The position numbers and the translations under genes were made by a program. Shown piece by piece: positions 12,614 through 24,649 of a stretch of DNA of 64,000 nucleotides. The stretch lies in NCBI RefSeq assembly GCF_000002995.4, contig NW_025062479.1, positions 23,986,221 to 24,050,220 on the forward strand, in the 5' to 3' direction. Within the stretch, counting starts at the first letter, position 1; every line of letters begins with the position of its first letter. Under the pieces are notes generated by a model. That model had not been told where the DNA came from. It saw only the letters and a program-made list of their open reading frames with translations, and ran no database searches. This DNA is from Brugia malayi (Eukaryota > Nematoda > Chromadorea > Rhabditida > Onchocercidae).

Positions 12614-15600
12614 ATGTATCTAATATCATTGCTTTGCTATTTTCTATTCTTTAGTTGTAAGTTTTAAAATTTTATTTTAATTTTTTGTGTAAAAATTTTG
12701 TTTTATTTATTTTTTATTTATTGGTGTAGATAAATTGTCTAATTGTAAGTTAAAATTGAAAAAAAAAAAATTAAATAATTTGCTAAAGTAAATTACCTAA
12801 TAATAAAATATTACCTTTGAAGAAGGTATGTAAGTTGTAAAATTTATTTTAATTTTTTTGTGTAAAAATTTTTTTATTTTATTTATTTTTTTATTTATTG
12901 GTGTAGATAAATTGTCTAATTGTAAGTAAAAATTGAAAAAAAAAAAAAAAATTAAATAATTTACTAAAGTAAATTAATAAAGTATTACCTTTGAAAAAGG
13001 TAAATTTAAATTTTAATAAAATGATTTTTTTTTTTTAAAAAAAATAAAATTAATTATTATTATAGTATGGCAAATTATTAATTCGTTATCAACGTGTCCG
13101 ACTGGTTTCAGTTATTATGAAAAACTCAAAAATGCTTTATGGTAAATTTTTCGTCAAATTTTACGAATTGTATTGCTTGTTTACACTGTAAATTAATTTA
13201 TTCATATGTTTAAATTTTTTTTTTTTTTAAAAAAAAAGGACAGAAAATTGTGTAAATATAAATATTTTTGTAATTTTATTTATCAGTTAATTTCAATTTG
13301 GTGATAAAAAAGTTTAGGTGATAAATCATAATTATTTTATAATTTTATTTATTATTTTATCAGTTAGTTTCAATTCAGTTGATAAATCATAATTATTTTG
13401 TAATTTTATTTATCAGTTAATTTCAATTCAGATGATAAATCATAACTAATTTTAATTTTATTTATCCGCTAATTTCAATTTAGTGATAAAAAATTTGGTG
13501 ATAAACCATAATTATTTTGTAATTTTATTTATCAGTTAATTTCAGTTTAGTGATAAAAAAATTAGGTGATAAATCATAATTATTTTTTAATTTTTTTTAT
13601 CAGTAAATTTCAATTTTAGGTGATAAAATGGTCGGATAAACCAATGAGCCAATATATGCGCGTTTGTCGTGCGCAAGTAAAAATGCTTTTCTAGCATCTA
13701 TTGAATCTGCTGAAGAAAATGAGCATATCAGAAGTATTTGAACTTTTTATAAGAAATTTTTTTTTTTTTTTACTAAAATTAAACTTTTATAAATTTTTCT
13801 AATTTTATTCAAATTAATTACAGGTTTAAAGAAGCATTTAATTAAAAAGTTTAACAAAAGAAGCGATTTATGAACTAATTTAAAAACTTTTGAATTAATT
13901 AAAAAGTTTAAAGAAGTAATATATGAGACTAACAGTGGAAGAAAATTGACAATATTAATAAATATTAAATAATAAATAAAAATTAAAACTAAATTTAAAT
14001 AGGAATCCAAATAAGATATAAAACAATTTACAATATTAATTACATTATATTAAATTAAAACAATTTACAAATTAATATTTTATATTTATATTAATTTTTA
14101 AATTTAATTTTTTCATTTTTACAAAAAAAAAAAAAATAAAAAATGAAAAAAAAATATTTTTAAAGGTTATTATTGGATGAAAATGTGGAAAGTGCATATA
14201 TCGGTTTACAATCAGTTCCGTACGATGTAACACAACGATATTTCTGTACCGGTGAAACGATCGATTATACAAATTGGTTATCCGGAAAACCGGATAATAA
14301 AAATTTAAAAGATAATGGTTGTGTTATATTAAATGCTAAAAATGGCAAATGGATTGATTACAGTTGTGATGCTAATGATGAATTAGGACCTTGGGCAACT
14401 ATTTGCCAAATTAAAGATACCCGGGAAGAATATGATGAGTTAAAATGCCCTAAAGGATTTGAATATTGTTCAAATACAAAAAATTGTTATAAGGTTTGTT
14501 AGAAAATTTCATTAATTTTTAATATAAATATAAATTTAATTCAATTTTTTTTTTTTCATTATTTTATAATAAAAAAAGAAAAAAAATGTTATAAATTTTA
14601 TTTCTTTCAAAGTAAGTTTTACTTTTCTTCTTTAGTTTTAAAAGTAAGTTTTGTTACTTAATAAAATTAAATCTTTTCTTTAAAAACTATTTTGATATTT
14701 TTATAGCAAATTATTACTTTTGTTATTTGTATATAAATAATAATTCTACTAATTATTTTCATAGGTAATAACTGCATTACCTATTTTTATAAGTAATAAT
14801 TCCATTACTTATTTTTTACATATATGTAATAATTGCATTACTTATTTTTATAGTAATAATTCCATTACTTATTTTTATGGGTAATAATTCCATTACTTAT
14901 TTTTATAAGTAATAATTCCATTACTTATTTTTTACATATATGTAATAATTGCATTACTTATTTTTATAGGTAATAATTCCATTACTTATTTTATGGGTAA
15001 TATTCCATTACTTATTTTTATAAGTAATAATTCCATTACTTATTTTTTACATATATGTAATAATGCATTACTTATTTTTATAGGTAATAATTCCATTACT
15101 TATTTTTATGGGTAATAATTCCATTACTTATTTTTATAAGTAATAATTCCATTACTTATTTTTTACATATATGTAATAATTGCATTACTTATTTTTATAG
15201 GTAATAATTCCATTACTTATTTTCATAGGTAATAATTGCATTACTTATTTTATAGGTATTAATTGCATTATTTATTTTTATAAGTAATAATTCCATTACT
15301 TATTTTTATAGGTAATAATTCCATTACTTATTTTTATAAGTAATAATTCCATTACTTATTTTTATAAGTAATAATTCCATTACTTATTTTTATAAGTAAT
15401 AATTCCATTACTTATTTTTATGGGTAATAATTCCATTACTTATTTTTATAAGTAATAATTCCATTACTTATTTTTATAAGTAATAATTCCATTACTTATT
15501 TTTATAGGTAATAATAAAGGAAAAGGAATGAATCAAACAGAGGCGCAAAATGAATGTAAAACTTATAATGCGCATCTTGTAAGCATTGATTCGGAAGAGG

Positions 15601-16682
15601 AAAATCAATTTGTTTCTGGTAATTTTTATAATTTAACTTTATTAAAACAATAAAATTTCAAAAATTAATTTATGATAATTCTATAGAAAACAAACAAAAA
15701 AATGAAAGAAAGAAAATAAATTTTATTAAAAAATATGAAAATAATCTCAAATATTCAAATTATTTTTTAATTTTAAGTATTTCTATAACATTTATGCTAC
15801 TTTTTTTATTTAATTTAGTATAATCTTTAATTATTTCATTACTTATTCAATGCTAATTTAGTTCAATTAATTATATTTAATTAATAAATTTAATTTCGAA
15901 TTTATATATTTTACAAGTTTTATATTATATTTGTAATAAATATTAAAAAAATAATTCTTTTTCTTTCTTTTCATCATTTTAATATTATTTATTAATTTTT
16001 CATACAAAATTATAATATTTTACTTTTTCAATTTATTATATTATATATTCTTTAATTCTATAATGTTCTAAAATATTATATTATTTATATATATTTTATT
16101 CCACTTTATAAAATTATATTATACAAAAATTAAATTTTAATTAATTAAAAAAAAAAAACAGAAAAATAATTTCTTTTTTCATTTTCCCATCTTTTTAAAA
16201 TATTATTTATTATTTTTTTTTTTTGTGCAAAATTATAATTATTTTTTATTCTATTAATATTTATTATATTTATATGTATTTTATTCATTTTACAAAATTA
16301 TATTATACAAAAGTAAATTCTAATTAAATAAAAAAAAAAAACGATAAAAATTAAAAATAAAATTTTATAAAAAAATTTTTTTTTTTAAGATTTATCAATG
16401 AAACATCCACTTTCGGCAATGCGTATATTTATTGGATTAGAATTACATCAAACTGATGATATTAGTGAACAGCATTGGTTAGATGGTACAACAATTGATT
16501 ATACAAAATGGGATTATATGAAACCGGATAAGGAACGTGTTCGTCCGGAACATGAATGCGTGATAATGATTCCGGAACGACATGGTGTATGGTCGAATTG
16601 GTCATGTGCTGATTCATGTTGCGCTAAACATGCTATTTATGGAGCTGTTTGTGAAATTGATCATGATGATAAGATAATATAA
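12614..16682 (+). CDS. Secreted protein with two C-type lectin domains, six exons
   Basis: Exon 1 (12614-12656) gives the signal peptide MYLISLLCYFLFFS. Exon 2 (13066-13141) joins in phase and opens the first C-type lectin domain with STCPTGFSYYEK. Exon 3 (13620-13733) holds KWSDKPMSQYMRVCRA and, one frame away, KNAFLASIESAEENEHIRS. Exon 4 (14166-14497) completes domain 1 (YIGLQ, TIDYTNWLSGKPDN, NGCVILN, GKWIDYSC, TICQIK) and starts domain 2 (KCPKGFEYC, NCYKV). Exon 5 (15508-15618) has EAQNECKTYNAHLVSIDSEE. Exon 6 (16390-16682) has FIGLEL, DYTKWDYMKPDK, HECVIMI, VWSNWSCAD, GAVCEID and the stop. Disulfide cysteines of both folds are present. Domain 1 lacks the calcium-binding W-N-D triplet; domain 2 has a W-S-N variant, so sugar binding is uncertain. 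The frame fails by one base at the exon 2/3 and 3/4 joins and inside exon 3, so either assembly indels or a damaged gene must be considered. Confidence 0.85.
12730..12744 (+). other. Candidate 15-nt microexon, copy 1
   Basis: ATAAATTGTCTAATT is preceded by TTGGTGTAG and followed by GTAAGT, a perfect donor. Inserted between exons 1 and 2 of the lectin gene it keeps the frame and adds YKLSN plus the split codon just after the signal peptide. No transcript evidence is available. Confidence 0.4.
12907..12921 (+). other. Candidate 15-nt microexon, copy 2
   Basis: Identical 15-mer ATAAATTGTCTAATT with the same TTGGTGTAG before and GTAAGT after, 177 bp downstream of the first. Either copy, or neither, could be used in the mature message. 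Confidence 0.4.
13260..13620 (+). repeat. Imperfect tandem array of about 60 bp in lectin intron 2
   Basis: About five copies of TTATTTATCAGTTAATTTCA, a GGTGATAAA element and a CATAATTATTTTGTAATTTT element. The last copy runs into the acceptor of exon 3, whose first bases GTGATAAA match the repeat. Confidence 0.85.
14755..15507 (+). repeat. 28-30-bp tandem array filling lectin intron 4
   Basis: About 26 copies of TAAGTAATAATTCCATTACT plus TATTTTTA, with TAGGTAATAAT, TGGGTAATAAT and TTACATATATGTAATAATTG variants. Each unit contains an AAGTAAT...ATTACTT inverted repeat. The final unit reads TTTTTATAG and then the exon 5 start GTAATAATAAAGG, so the exon's 3' splice site is itself a repeat-unit sequence. 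Confidence 0.95.
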
Positions 16683-16747
16683 AATATAAATTTAATTCTA
16701 ATTTTAATTTTTAAAAAAAATTTTTTTTTGTAATTTAATTTAAATTT

Positions 16748-16753
16748 AATAAA
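16748..16753 (+). terminator. Polyadenylation signal AATAAA after the lectin gene
   Basis: AATAAA lies 66 bp after the stop codon at 16682, a typical distance. In such AT-rich DNA this hexamer is common, so the call is tentative. Confidence 0.35.
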
Positions 16754-16759
16754 ATTAAA

Positions 16760-17435
16760 AAAAATATATATCAAATAATAATAATTTATTAAATTATGTT
16801 TTTCTTTTTTTTTTTTCGTTGTTTGAAATAAATTATTGTAATTAATAAAATTGCATTGAGAATATGCAAAAAAAAAAAAAATTATATTAATTCGAATATA
16901 ATATGAATATTTATTTTATGTAAACAATTAAATAAATTTTTGTAAGTTAAATAAAATTTAACAAAAAAAATTTCACAAAACCGAAAAACAAAAATGAGAA
17001 AATGAGAAATTAAAATAGCCAAAAAAAAAAAATTATTTTAATTGTTAAATAATTTTAATAATTTTTTTCGTCTAAGATTTAAATAAATTATCGATTGTAT
17101 TTTTAGTATTAAATTAAATTATTTTTCTTTTTAAATGATTAATATTAAATTATTTTTTAAATAAATAAAAAAAAATGTTAAAATTATGTTAATTCTTGAT
17201 TATTTTTAATATAAATTAAAATAATAAATTATGAAAAAAAAAATTGAATAATGAATAAAATGAAATTAAATTTTGCCAAAAAAAAATTTGCATTTTCCTT
17301 TTTTTTTTTTTTTTTTATGAATTAAAAACATAAAAGAAAGAAATGTTATCATTGTTATCAGTTGGTTACTAATCATTTTGCTAATCTTTCAAATTTTAAC
17401 AATCCAATCTGAAAACAATTTTAAATTTTTTATTG
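16760..17435. other. Intergenic spacer between lectin gene and the next plus-strand gene
   Basis: AT-rich with poly-A and poly-T runs. No coding signal seen. Confidence 0.5.
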
Positions 17436-17444
17436 AGTAAACAA

Positions 17445-19562
17445 ATGTCTAAACATAGTATTAATTATAAACGTAATCGAAGGAAACAAAATGGTAATAT
17501 CTGATTGATATTTGTTAAATTTAACACTTTTCTTATCATTTTTTTCTTAAAATTTCTTATCATTTCACTTTTCTTATCAATTTAACAAATAGTATAACTA
17601 ATATTTGAAATTGTTAAAGTGGGCATTTTACTTTAGAATAAATCTTATTATTTGTAAAATTTATATTAAAGAAATTCGAGAATTTATACTTTAAAATTTT
17701 AAGAGTTTATAATAAAAGTTGTTTGAAATAAAATTTAAAACAAAATTAAAATAAAATTTAGGTCTAGTCCAGGTGGAACACCCGGACCATATGGTCGAAT
17801 TCGACAAAAACAAGATTTCATTGATATTAAGAAAGAAATTGAGAAGTTAAAACGAATTAGTCGGTAATTTAATTAGCTATCAAATTTTTAAATAGTAAGA
17901 GGAAAAGCACAGAGAGAGAGAGAGAGGGGAAGAGAAAGAAAGAAGAGAGTAATACTTTTGTATGTTTAACAATGATAAAAATATTACAATTGTTTCAAAA
18001 AAATACAGAAATCATTCTTTCTTTTTTTCTTTTTAGAAATTTATATTAATGAATTTATCAAAGTTATATTTTTGAAAAATTTAGGAATTTATATTAAAAG
18101 TTATTTAAAAAAAAAAATTACACCTATAAATAGGTTATTTATTTAAATAAAACCTACAATCGATTATTTAATTAAATAAGTATTACACCTATAAATCGAT
18201 TATTTAATTAAATAAGTATTACACCTATAAATTGATTATTTAATTAAATAAGTATTACACCTATAAATCGATTATTTAATTCAATAATTATTACACCTAT
18301 AAATCAATTATTTAATTAAATAAGTATTGCACCTATAAATCGATTATTTAATTAAATAAGTATTACACCTATAAATCGATTATTTAATTAAATAAGTATT
18401 ACACCTATAAATCGATTATTTAATTAAATAAGTATTACACCTATAAATCGATTATTTAATTCAATAATTGTTACACTATAAATCAATTATTTAATTAAAT
18501 AAGTATTGCACCTATAAATCGATTATTTAATTAAATAAGTATTACACTATAAATCGATTATTTAATTAAATAAGTATTACACCTATAAATCGATTATTTA
18601 ATTAAATAAGTATTACACTATAAATCGATTATTTAATTAAATAAGTATTACACTATAAATCGATTATTTAATTAAATAAGTATTACACCTATAAATCGAT
18701 TATTTAATTCATAATTATTACACCTATAAATCGATTATTTAATTAAATAAGTATTGCACCTATAAATCGATTATTTAATTAAATAAGTATTACACCTATA
18801 AATCGATTATTTAATTAAATAAGTATTACATCTATAAATCGATTATTTAATTAAATAAGTATTACACCTATAAATCGATTATTTAATTAAATAAGTATTA
18901 CACCTATAAATCGATTATTTAATTCAATAATTATTACACCTATAAATCGATTATTTAATTAAATAAGTATTGCACCTATAAATCGATTATTTAATTAAAT
19001 AAGTATCACATCTATAAATAAACAAAAACAAAAAAGCAAAGAAAGCATTTCATATTTAAAAAAATGTAAACAAAAAAAAAAAAAAATAAAAAATTTGCAT
19101 ATATTTTCAGGAAATTAAATAAGACTGAAATTAACAAGAAATCAATGGAAGGAATGGAATTAAAATCTTCATCTAAATTATTTGAGTATAATTTAAATAA
19201 ACAAACACAAAATGAAATGCATTTTAATGCATTATTTGAGCAGAAAAGCGATGAAAATAATGTTAATTGTGCTAATGTAACAAATGTAAATCAAAATTTT
19301 AATTTAAATCAAAATTAAATTCAAATCAGAAATTATTAAATGATGAAAATTTGATCAAAAATTTATCAGTGAAACAATGTGCGCAAATGTACGAACCTGA
19401 CAAATGCTAATAAAACAATTAATCATTTTAATGCAATATGAAAATTTGATTAATAAATTGAATGAAAAATTAAAATCAATCGAATTATTCACTCAAAAAC
19501 AATTGGCAAAAAAAAGAAAAAAAAAAAGACCTATCGTACTACTAAATGAAAAAATGCCGTAA
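17445..19562 (+). CDS. Small basic protein with a charged helical segment, three exons, frame broken
   Basis: I do not recognise the family. Exon 1 (17445-17493) encodes MSKHSINYKRNRRKQN and ends at a GTAATA donor; the upstream TTTTTATTGAG could be a splice acceptor. Exon 2 (17762-17863) encodes SSPGGTPGPYGRIRQKQDF and then IDIKKEIEKLKRISR, a heptad-like coiled-coil stretch. Exon 3 (19111-19562) joins in phase (RKLNKTEINKKSMEG), continues Asn-rich, and needs one-base shifts near 19315 and 19400 to read on through LLNDENLIKNLSVKQCAQM and YENLINKLNEKLKSIE to KKRKKKRPIVLLNEKMP and the stop. KKRKKKRP resembles a nuclear localisation signal. Exon 1 to exon 2 also misses phase by one base. There is no signal peptide. 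A nuclear or nucleic-acid-binding role is only inferred from charge and the NLS-like motif. Confidence 0.5.
18117..19017 (+). repeat. 36-bp palindromic tandem array in an intron, about 25 copies
   Basis: Unit CACCTATAAATCGATTATTT followed by AATTAAATAAGTATTA. Each copy contains the perfect palindrome TTATTTAATTAAATAA. A variant unit with ATTCAATAATTATT, followed by a copy ending in TTGCACC, recurs every five to seven units, giving a higher-order period. Several copies read ACACTATAAAT instead of ACACCTATAAAT. Confidence 0.95.
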
Positions 19563-20034
19563 AGTTGAAAAATAACTTTTGCGCACAAATTTTTTTTTAT
19601 AATAAATGAATTTGCAAAAATGTATTTATTTAATTAATTGCAATAAATGAAATGATATTATCAATTTATAATTTATTTTGACATTATTTCTATTAATTTA
19701 TAAATTAAATTAATTAATTAATTAATTAGATGATTGTTTCATATTATTTCATATCATTAAGTTATACTAAGTAATCTTAGCAGGTAAAAAAAAAAAGTAA
19801 AGAAAGAAAATGATAGAACTGAATAACATATTCCGTTTAATTACCGGAATTATTAAATATGAATTATAAAAAAAAAAAAAATTCCCTCTTTTCCTTTCTG
19901 TCTTTCTCTCTCTCTCTCTCTCTCTCCCTCTTTATTGTTAAATTCTTAAATAATTCAATAAATAAATAATCACTAACATATATTAACAATGATTTCTCTT
20001 TTTTTTTTTTTTTTGCATCGCAATGATTGATAGT

Positions 20035-20880
20035 GATTTCCTGATCGAATTCATAATAATCGTGATTTCTTGATTGATTTTCTATTCATTATGATTTCTT
20101 TATCAAATTGATAATTATTGTGATTTCTTTATCAGAATTATAATGATTGTAAAAATTTGATCGTTATCAAATTTATACTGATTGTGATTCCTAAGTCGAA
20201 TTCATAATAATCATGATTTCTTGATTGATTTTCTATTTATTATGATTTCTTAACCAATTTTCTAATGATTGTGATTTCTTTATCAACTTTATAATGATTG
20301 TGATTTATTTATCAAATTTATAATGATTGTGAATTTTTAATCAGGTTTATAATGATAGCGATCTGTTATCAAATTTATAATGATTATGATTTCTTTATCA
20401 ACTTTATAATGATTGTGAATTTTTAATCAGGTTTATAATGATAGCGATCTGTTATCAAATTTATAATGATTATGATTTCTTTATCAAATTGATAATTATT
20501 GTGATTTCTTTATCAGAATTATAATGATTGTGAATTTTTAATCAGGTTTATAATGATAGCGATTTCTTATCAACTTTATAATGATTATGATTTTTTTATC
20601 AACTTTACAATCATTGTGATTTCTTATCAAATTTATAATGATTGTGAATTTTTAATCAGGTTTATAATGATAGCGATTTCTTATCAAATTTTTAATGATT
20701 ATGATTTCTTTATCAACTTTATTGTCATTGTGATTTCTTTATCAGAATTATAATGATTGTGAATTTTTAATCAGGTTTATAATGATAGCGATCTGTTATC
20801 AAATTTATAATGATTATGATTTCTTTATCAACTTTACAATCATTGTGATTTCTTTATCAAATTTATACTGATTGTAATTT
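20035..20880. repeat. 29-bp tandem array, TGATTTCTTTATCAAATTTA type
   Basis: About 29 imperfect units of GATTGTGATTTCTTTATC plus AAATTTATAAT. Larger blocks containing AATTTTTAATCAGGTTTATA and ATGATAGCGAT recur as a group, indicating later amplification of multi-unit blocks. Nearly every unit has TTATCA. Confidence 0.92.
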
Positions 20881-21282
20881 TTTTTGACAAATTCAACTTA
20901 TGCACTTATCTTTTTAATTATTAATTATAAGCTAGACAACAAATAATCCAGACAATTATTGCAAATTTATTGAAATAATATTAATAAACTTACAGTAATT
21001 TATCATTCTTGATAAACTGATAAACCGATCGATCATTTCAATCAATTTATCAATTCTATTTTAGTATTACATTGCAATCAAATTACTCCAAGTAAATTGT
21101 GGGAGAAAAAAACAAAAAAACAAAAACAAAATTTTCCTGTCATCCACATTGTTAAGAAATAGCGATAAGATCAAAAATTTGTATTTTCGTTTTAATTTCT
21201 GAATTTCCTGATTAATTTGCATGAAATTTCCGGATTTTTGCTTATTAATACATTCGTTAGATTCTTTCTTTTTTTACTTTTT

Positions 21283-22370
21283 TTTCCTTCAATTTCTAAA
21301 TTAATTAAATTAGTAATTAGTTAAATTCATAAATTCGTTTATTCTACTTTATTTATTTTTCTAATTATTTTATTTATTTCATAAGTTGCAACGTATTTTA
21401 CACATGCTTTTTTTTGATAGAGAAATAAGATTATTTGTTGTTTACGTCACCAATGTACACGTTTGACGTAAATGACGTAAGTGTATGACTCATATTTAGG
21501 TAAGTAGCATTGAATCACTGTTTAGAATACTTCATGCATTCCTAAAATATTTAAAATATTTCAAAAAAAAAAAAAGATGAGCAATGAATTGCAAAAATGA
21601 TTTAGTCAATCGTTTTCAAATTAAAATTGATTCCAGGCGGTATTGTACATTATTTAAATGCGCTAATGACCGGTTCAATTTTTATATATATATTTTTTTT
21701 AACATTTTTAATAGCTAAATAAAAAAAGAAAAAAAAAATGCAATTTAAGCTTCACTGAATGATTGGAATGTTCGGCAATTTTAACAAATTATTAAATAAT
21801 TAAAAAAATATTAAAATACTAAAAAAATATTAAATTACTAAAAAAGAAAAAAAATTTATTGCAAATTATAAAAATTTTTTCTTTTTTTTAACTTAATTTT
21901 TATATATTATTATTTATAAATTGCGCAAATTTAACATTAATTAGCAATGGAAAATTAAATTTTTTTTTTTTAATTTTAAAATTATCTGAAATTTTTTTAT
22001 TTTGCATCGTTTAAATTGAAAAGAACAATGAGTCACTTATCATAGTTTTAATCAAAATTATTCAGTTAATTTGAATTTATTTGCAAAAAAGAAAGAGAAA
22101 AAAAAAATTATTTTTTTTAATTTACTTTTTTTCCTTCAATTTCTAAAATTAATTAAATTAGTAATTAATTAAATTCATAAATTTCTTAATTATTCAGTTA
22201 ATTTGAATTTATTTGCAAAAAAGAAGAAAAAAAAAATTATTTTTTTTAATTTACTTTTTTTCCTTCAATTTCTAAAATTAATTAAATTAGTAATTAGTTA
22301 AATTCATAAATTTCTTTATTTTACTTCATTTATTTTTCGAATTATTTTATTTATTTCATAAATTGCATTA
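21283..22370. repeat. Three related copies of a 110-150-bp segment
   Basis: Copies at about 21283-21390, 22122-22190 and 22250-22370 share CTTCAATTTCTAAA-TTAATTAAATTAG-TAATTAGTTAAATTCATAAATT. The latter two also share upstream ATTCAGTTAATTTGAATTTA and TTTGCAAAAAAG. Confidence 0.7.
21442..21493. promoter_or_regulatory. Cluster of four bZIP-type sites
   Basis: TTACGTCA at 21442-21449, TGACGTAA at 21464-21471, TGACGTAA at 21473-21480 and TGACTCAT at 21486-21493 occur in 52 bp of otherwise AT-rich DNA. The first three are CRE-like sites; the last is an AP-1-like site. No promoter or gene is evident beside them, so function is unproven. Confidence 0.4.
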
Positions 22371-23094
22371 ATATTAAACTCTTTAAAAAAATTTTTCAAA
22401 TACATTTAATTGAACTATCTAAATTGTTAATAATAATAAAAGTTTAACTTTTTTTCTTTTTAAATGATAATAAAGTAAAAGATAAAAATTTTTAATATTT
22501 AAATATTATCTTTATAATTGAATTTTTTGATAGTAAAAATTTATAAATTTCCTATTTACAAAAATTATTTATTTTTTGAATATTTCTATCATAGTCTTGC
22601 AATTATTATTAAATTTAAAAATTATTTAAAAAAACTTCCAAAATTTGTTTGAAAATTGTAAAACGTTTTTTTTTTTCATAATTGCAATTTTTGTTTAATT
22701 GCGCTCAGGCGGTTAATTCAAACGTCACTATTTGGTGACATCCGTATGTCATACAAAAAAAAAAAAAAAAAAAAAAAAAACAATAAAAAAATAAAATAAC
22801 AATAAAATGAAGAAAATTATTTACGACGAAAAAGAAAAAAAAAAAGTGCTCAATTTCATATATAATTGATGGTAAATAGCTCAATAATAGTTTTTAAACA
22901 TTTAACAAATTTTTTCAATGAATTTTTTTTTTTGTTAAAATTTTTGAAATCTTGTTTGAAATTTTTAAATTACATTTGAATCAGCTCAGATCGAATGAAC
23001 AAATTATCTAATCGATCTCAAATTGCTCTTAATATATCAACATTTTCAGTCATTAAAAAGGAAAATGAAATGATTCAAAAAAAAATTTTTTTTA

Positions 23095-23760
23095 TCATTT
23101 ATTTTATATTTATTTATATTTGTTTATTTTATATTTATATTTATAGGTTTTTATCATTTATTTTATATTTATTTATATTTACATTTATTTATTTATATTT
23201 GTTTATTTTATATTTATATTTATAGGTTTTTATCATTTATTTTATATTTATTTATATTTACATTTATTTATTTATATTTGTTTATTTTATATTTACATTT
23301 ATAGGTTTTTATCATTTATTTTATATTTATATTTATTTTTTTAATTTATATTTGTGTATTTATATTTGTTGATTTTGTAATTATAGAATTTTATCATTTA
23401 TTTTATTTTTATATTTATTTATTTATATCTTTTTATATTTAAGTATTTATATTTATTTATTTTATATTTATAGGTTTTTATCATTTATTTTGTATTTATA
23501 TTAATTTATTTTATTATTATATTTATTTATTTATATTTACGTATTTGTATTTTTTATTTTATAATTATAGAATTTATCATTTATTTCATATTTATACTTA
23601 TTTATTTTTATTTGTATTTATTTGTATTATTTATTTATATTTGTTTATTTTATATTTATGTGTATTTATTTATATTTATTTATTTATATCTGTTTATTTT
23701 ATATTTATAGAATTTTACCATTTATTTTATATTATTTATATTACTGTTTTTTTGTAATCT
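23095..23760. repeat. TTTATATTTATT-type array of about 60-65-bp blocks
   Basis: Repeated blocks beginning GGTTTTTATCATTTATTTTA followed by runs of TATTTATATTTATTT. The open frames through it are Tyr/Phe/Ile repeats and not genes. Confidence 0.85.
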
Positions 23761-24649
23761 ATTTAAATGCACAAAAAAATCATTTTTCAATATATCAAAA
23801 TTATTTTAGATAAGTAAATGAGATAAACAAGTAAAATTTTGTACTAAATTTTTGTTATATTTTATTTGTAAGATTAAAAACAATTTGTTTTTTTTAATTT
23901 GCATAAGTTTAACTAATCATTTCATTTGAATACCTTAATTTTCTTAAATATCTTTTTTAAAATATTTAAATACCTTAATTTAAATATCTTAAATAGAAAT
24001 AAGATCGTTTTTTTCCTCTTCCAAATCAAATTTAGGAGAAAGAAGCTGCATTTTTAATTCATTTCAATAATTTTAAGTAATTATTTCAGTACTTTTAATC
24101 AAAACTATTGAATTATTTTTTTATCAAATTTAATTTAATAATAAAAAAACTGAAAAAAGAAAATATAATAAAATAAACAATAAATTTGAAAAAGAAAATG
24201 AAAAATTAAAAAACTTTTTGCTTAAAATTATTCATATCAGAAATTTTGAAGTAATACATTTGATATTTGATAAATTACTGAATGTATAATTTAAAATTTA
24301 ATTTTATAATTCAATGAATTTTTTCTGTTGTTTTTTCAAATTTAAATTTTTATTTTTTATTTTTTTTTTTTTGTGTTTAAAAAGTTAAACATAAATAATT
24401 CAAAAAAAAAAAAAAAGAAAAGGTTTAATTTGCAAATTATATATTTAAAAAAAAAAAAATTTAATAATTAACCTCTGAAGTGATTGTGCTTAACAACGAA
24501 TTGTTAAAGTATTTAAAGTTTTAAAAATTGAAATTTAAAAAAGTGATAAGATGTCATATTTGATATTTAATGATTGATAGTAGCTGATAACAATTAAAAA
24601 TACTTTTTATCAAATTAATATTCTAATTTTTTAGCAGCAACATTTATTA

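Larger units (their letters stand above)
12657..13005 (+). repeat. Tandem duplication of about 175 bp in lectin intron 1
   Basis: Copy 1 starts at the exon 1 donor (GTAAGTTTTAAAATT, 12657) and copy 2 at GTAAGTTGTAAAATT (about 12831). Both continue with TTTTTGTGTAAAAATTTT, TTATTGGTGTAGATAAATTG, TCTAATTGTAAGT, an A run and ATTACCTTTGAA. The duplication therefore repeats a donor-like site and an exon-like 15-mer. Confidence 0.9.

Noticed and set aside
14755..15507. CRISPR-like array
   Set aside because: Directly adjoining 28-30-bp repeats without unique spacers, inside a eukaryotic intron.
22995..23225. Possible exon MNKLSNRSQIALNISTFSVI
   Set aside because: Runs straight into poly-T and a Tyr/Phe repeat; no convincing splice sites.
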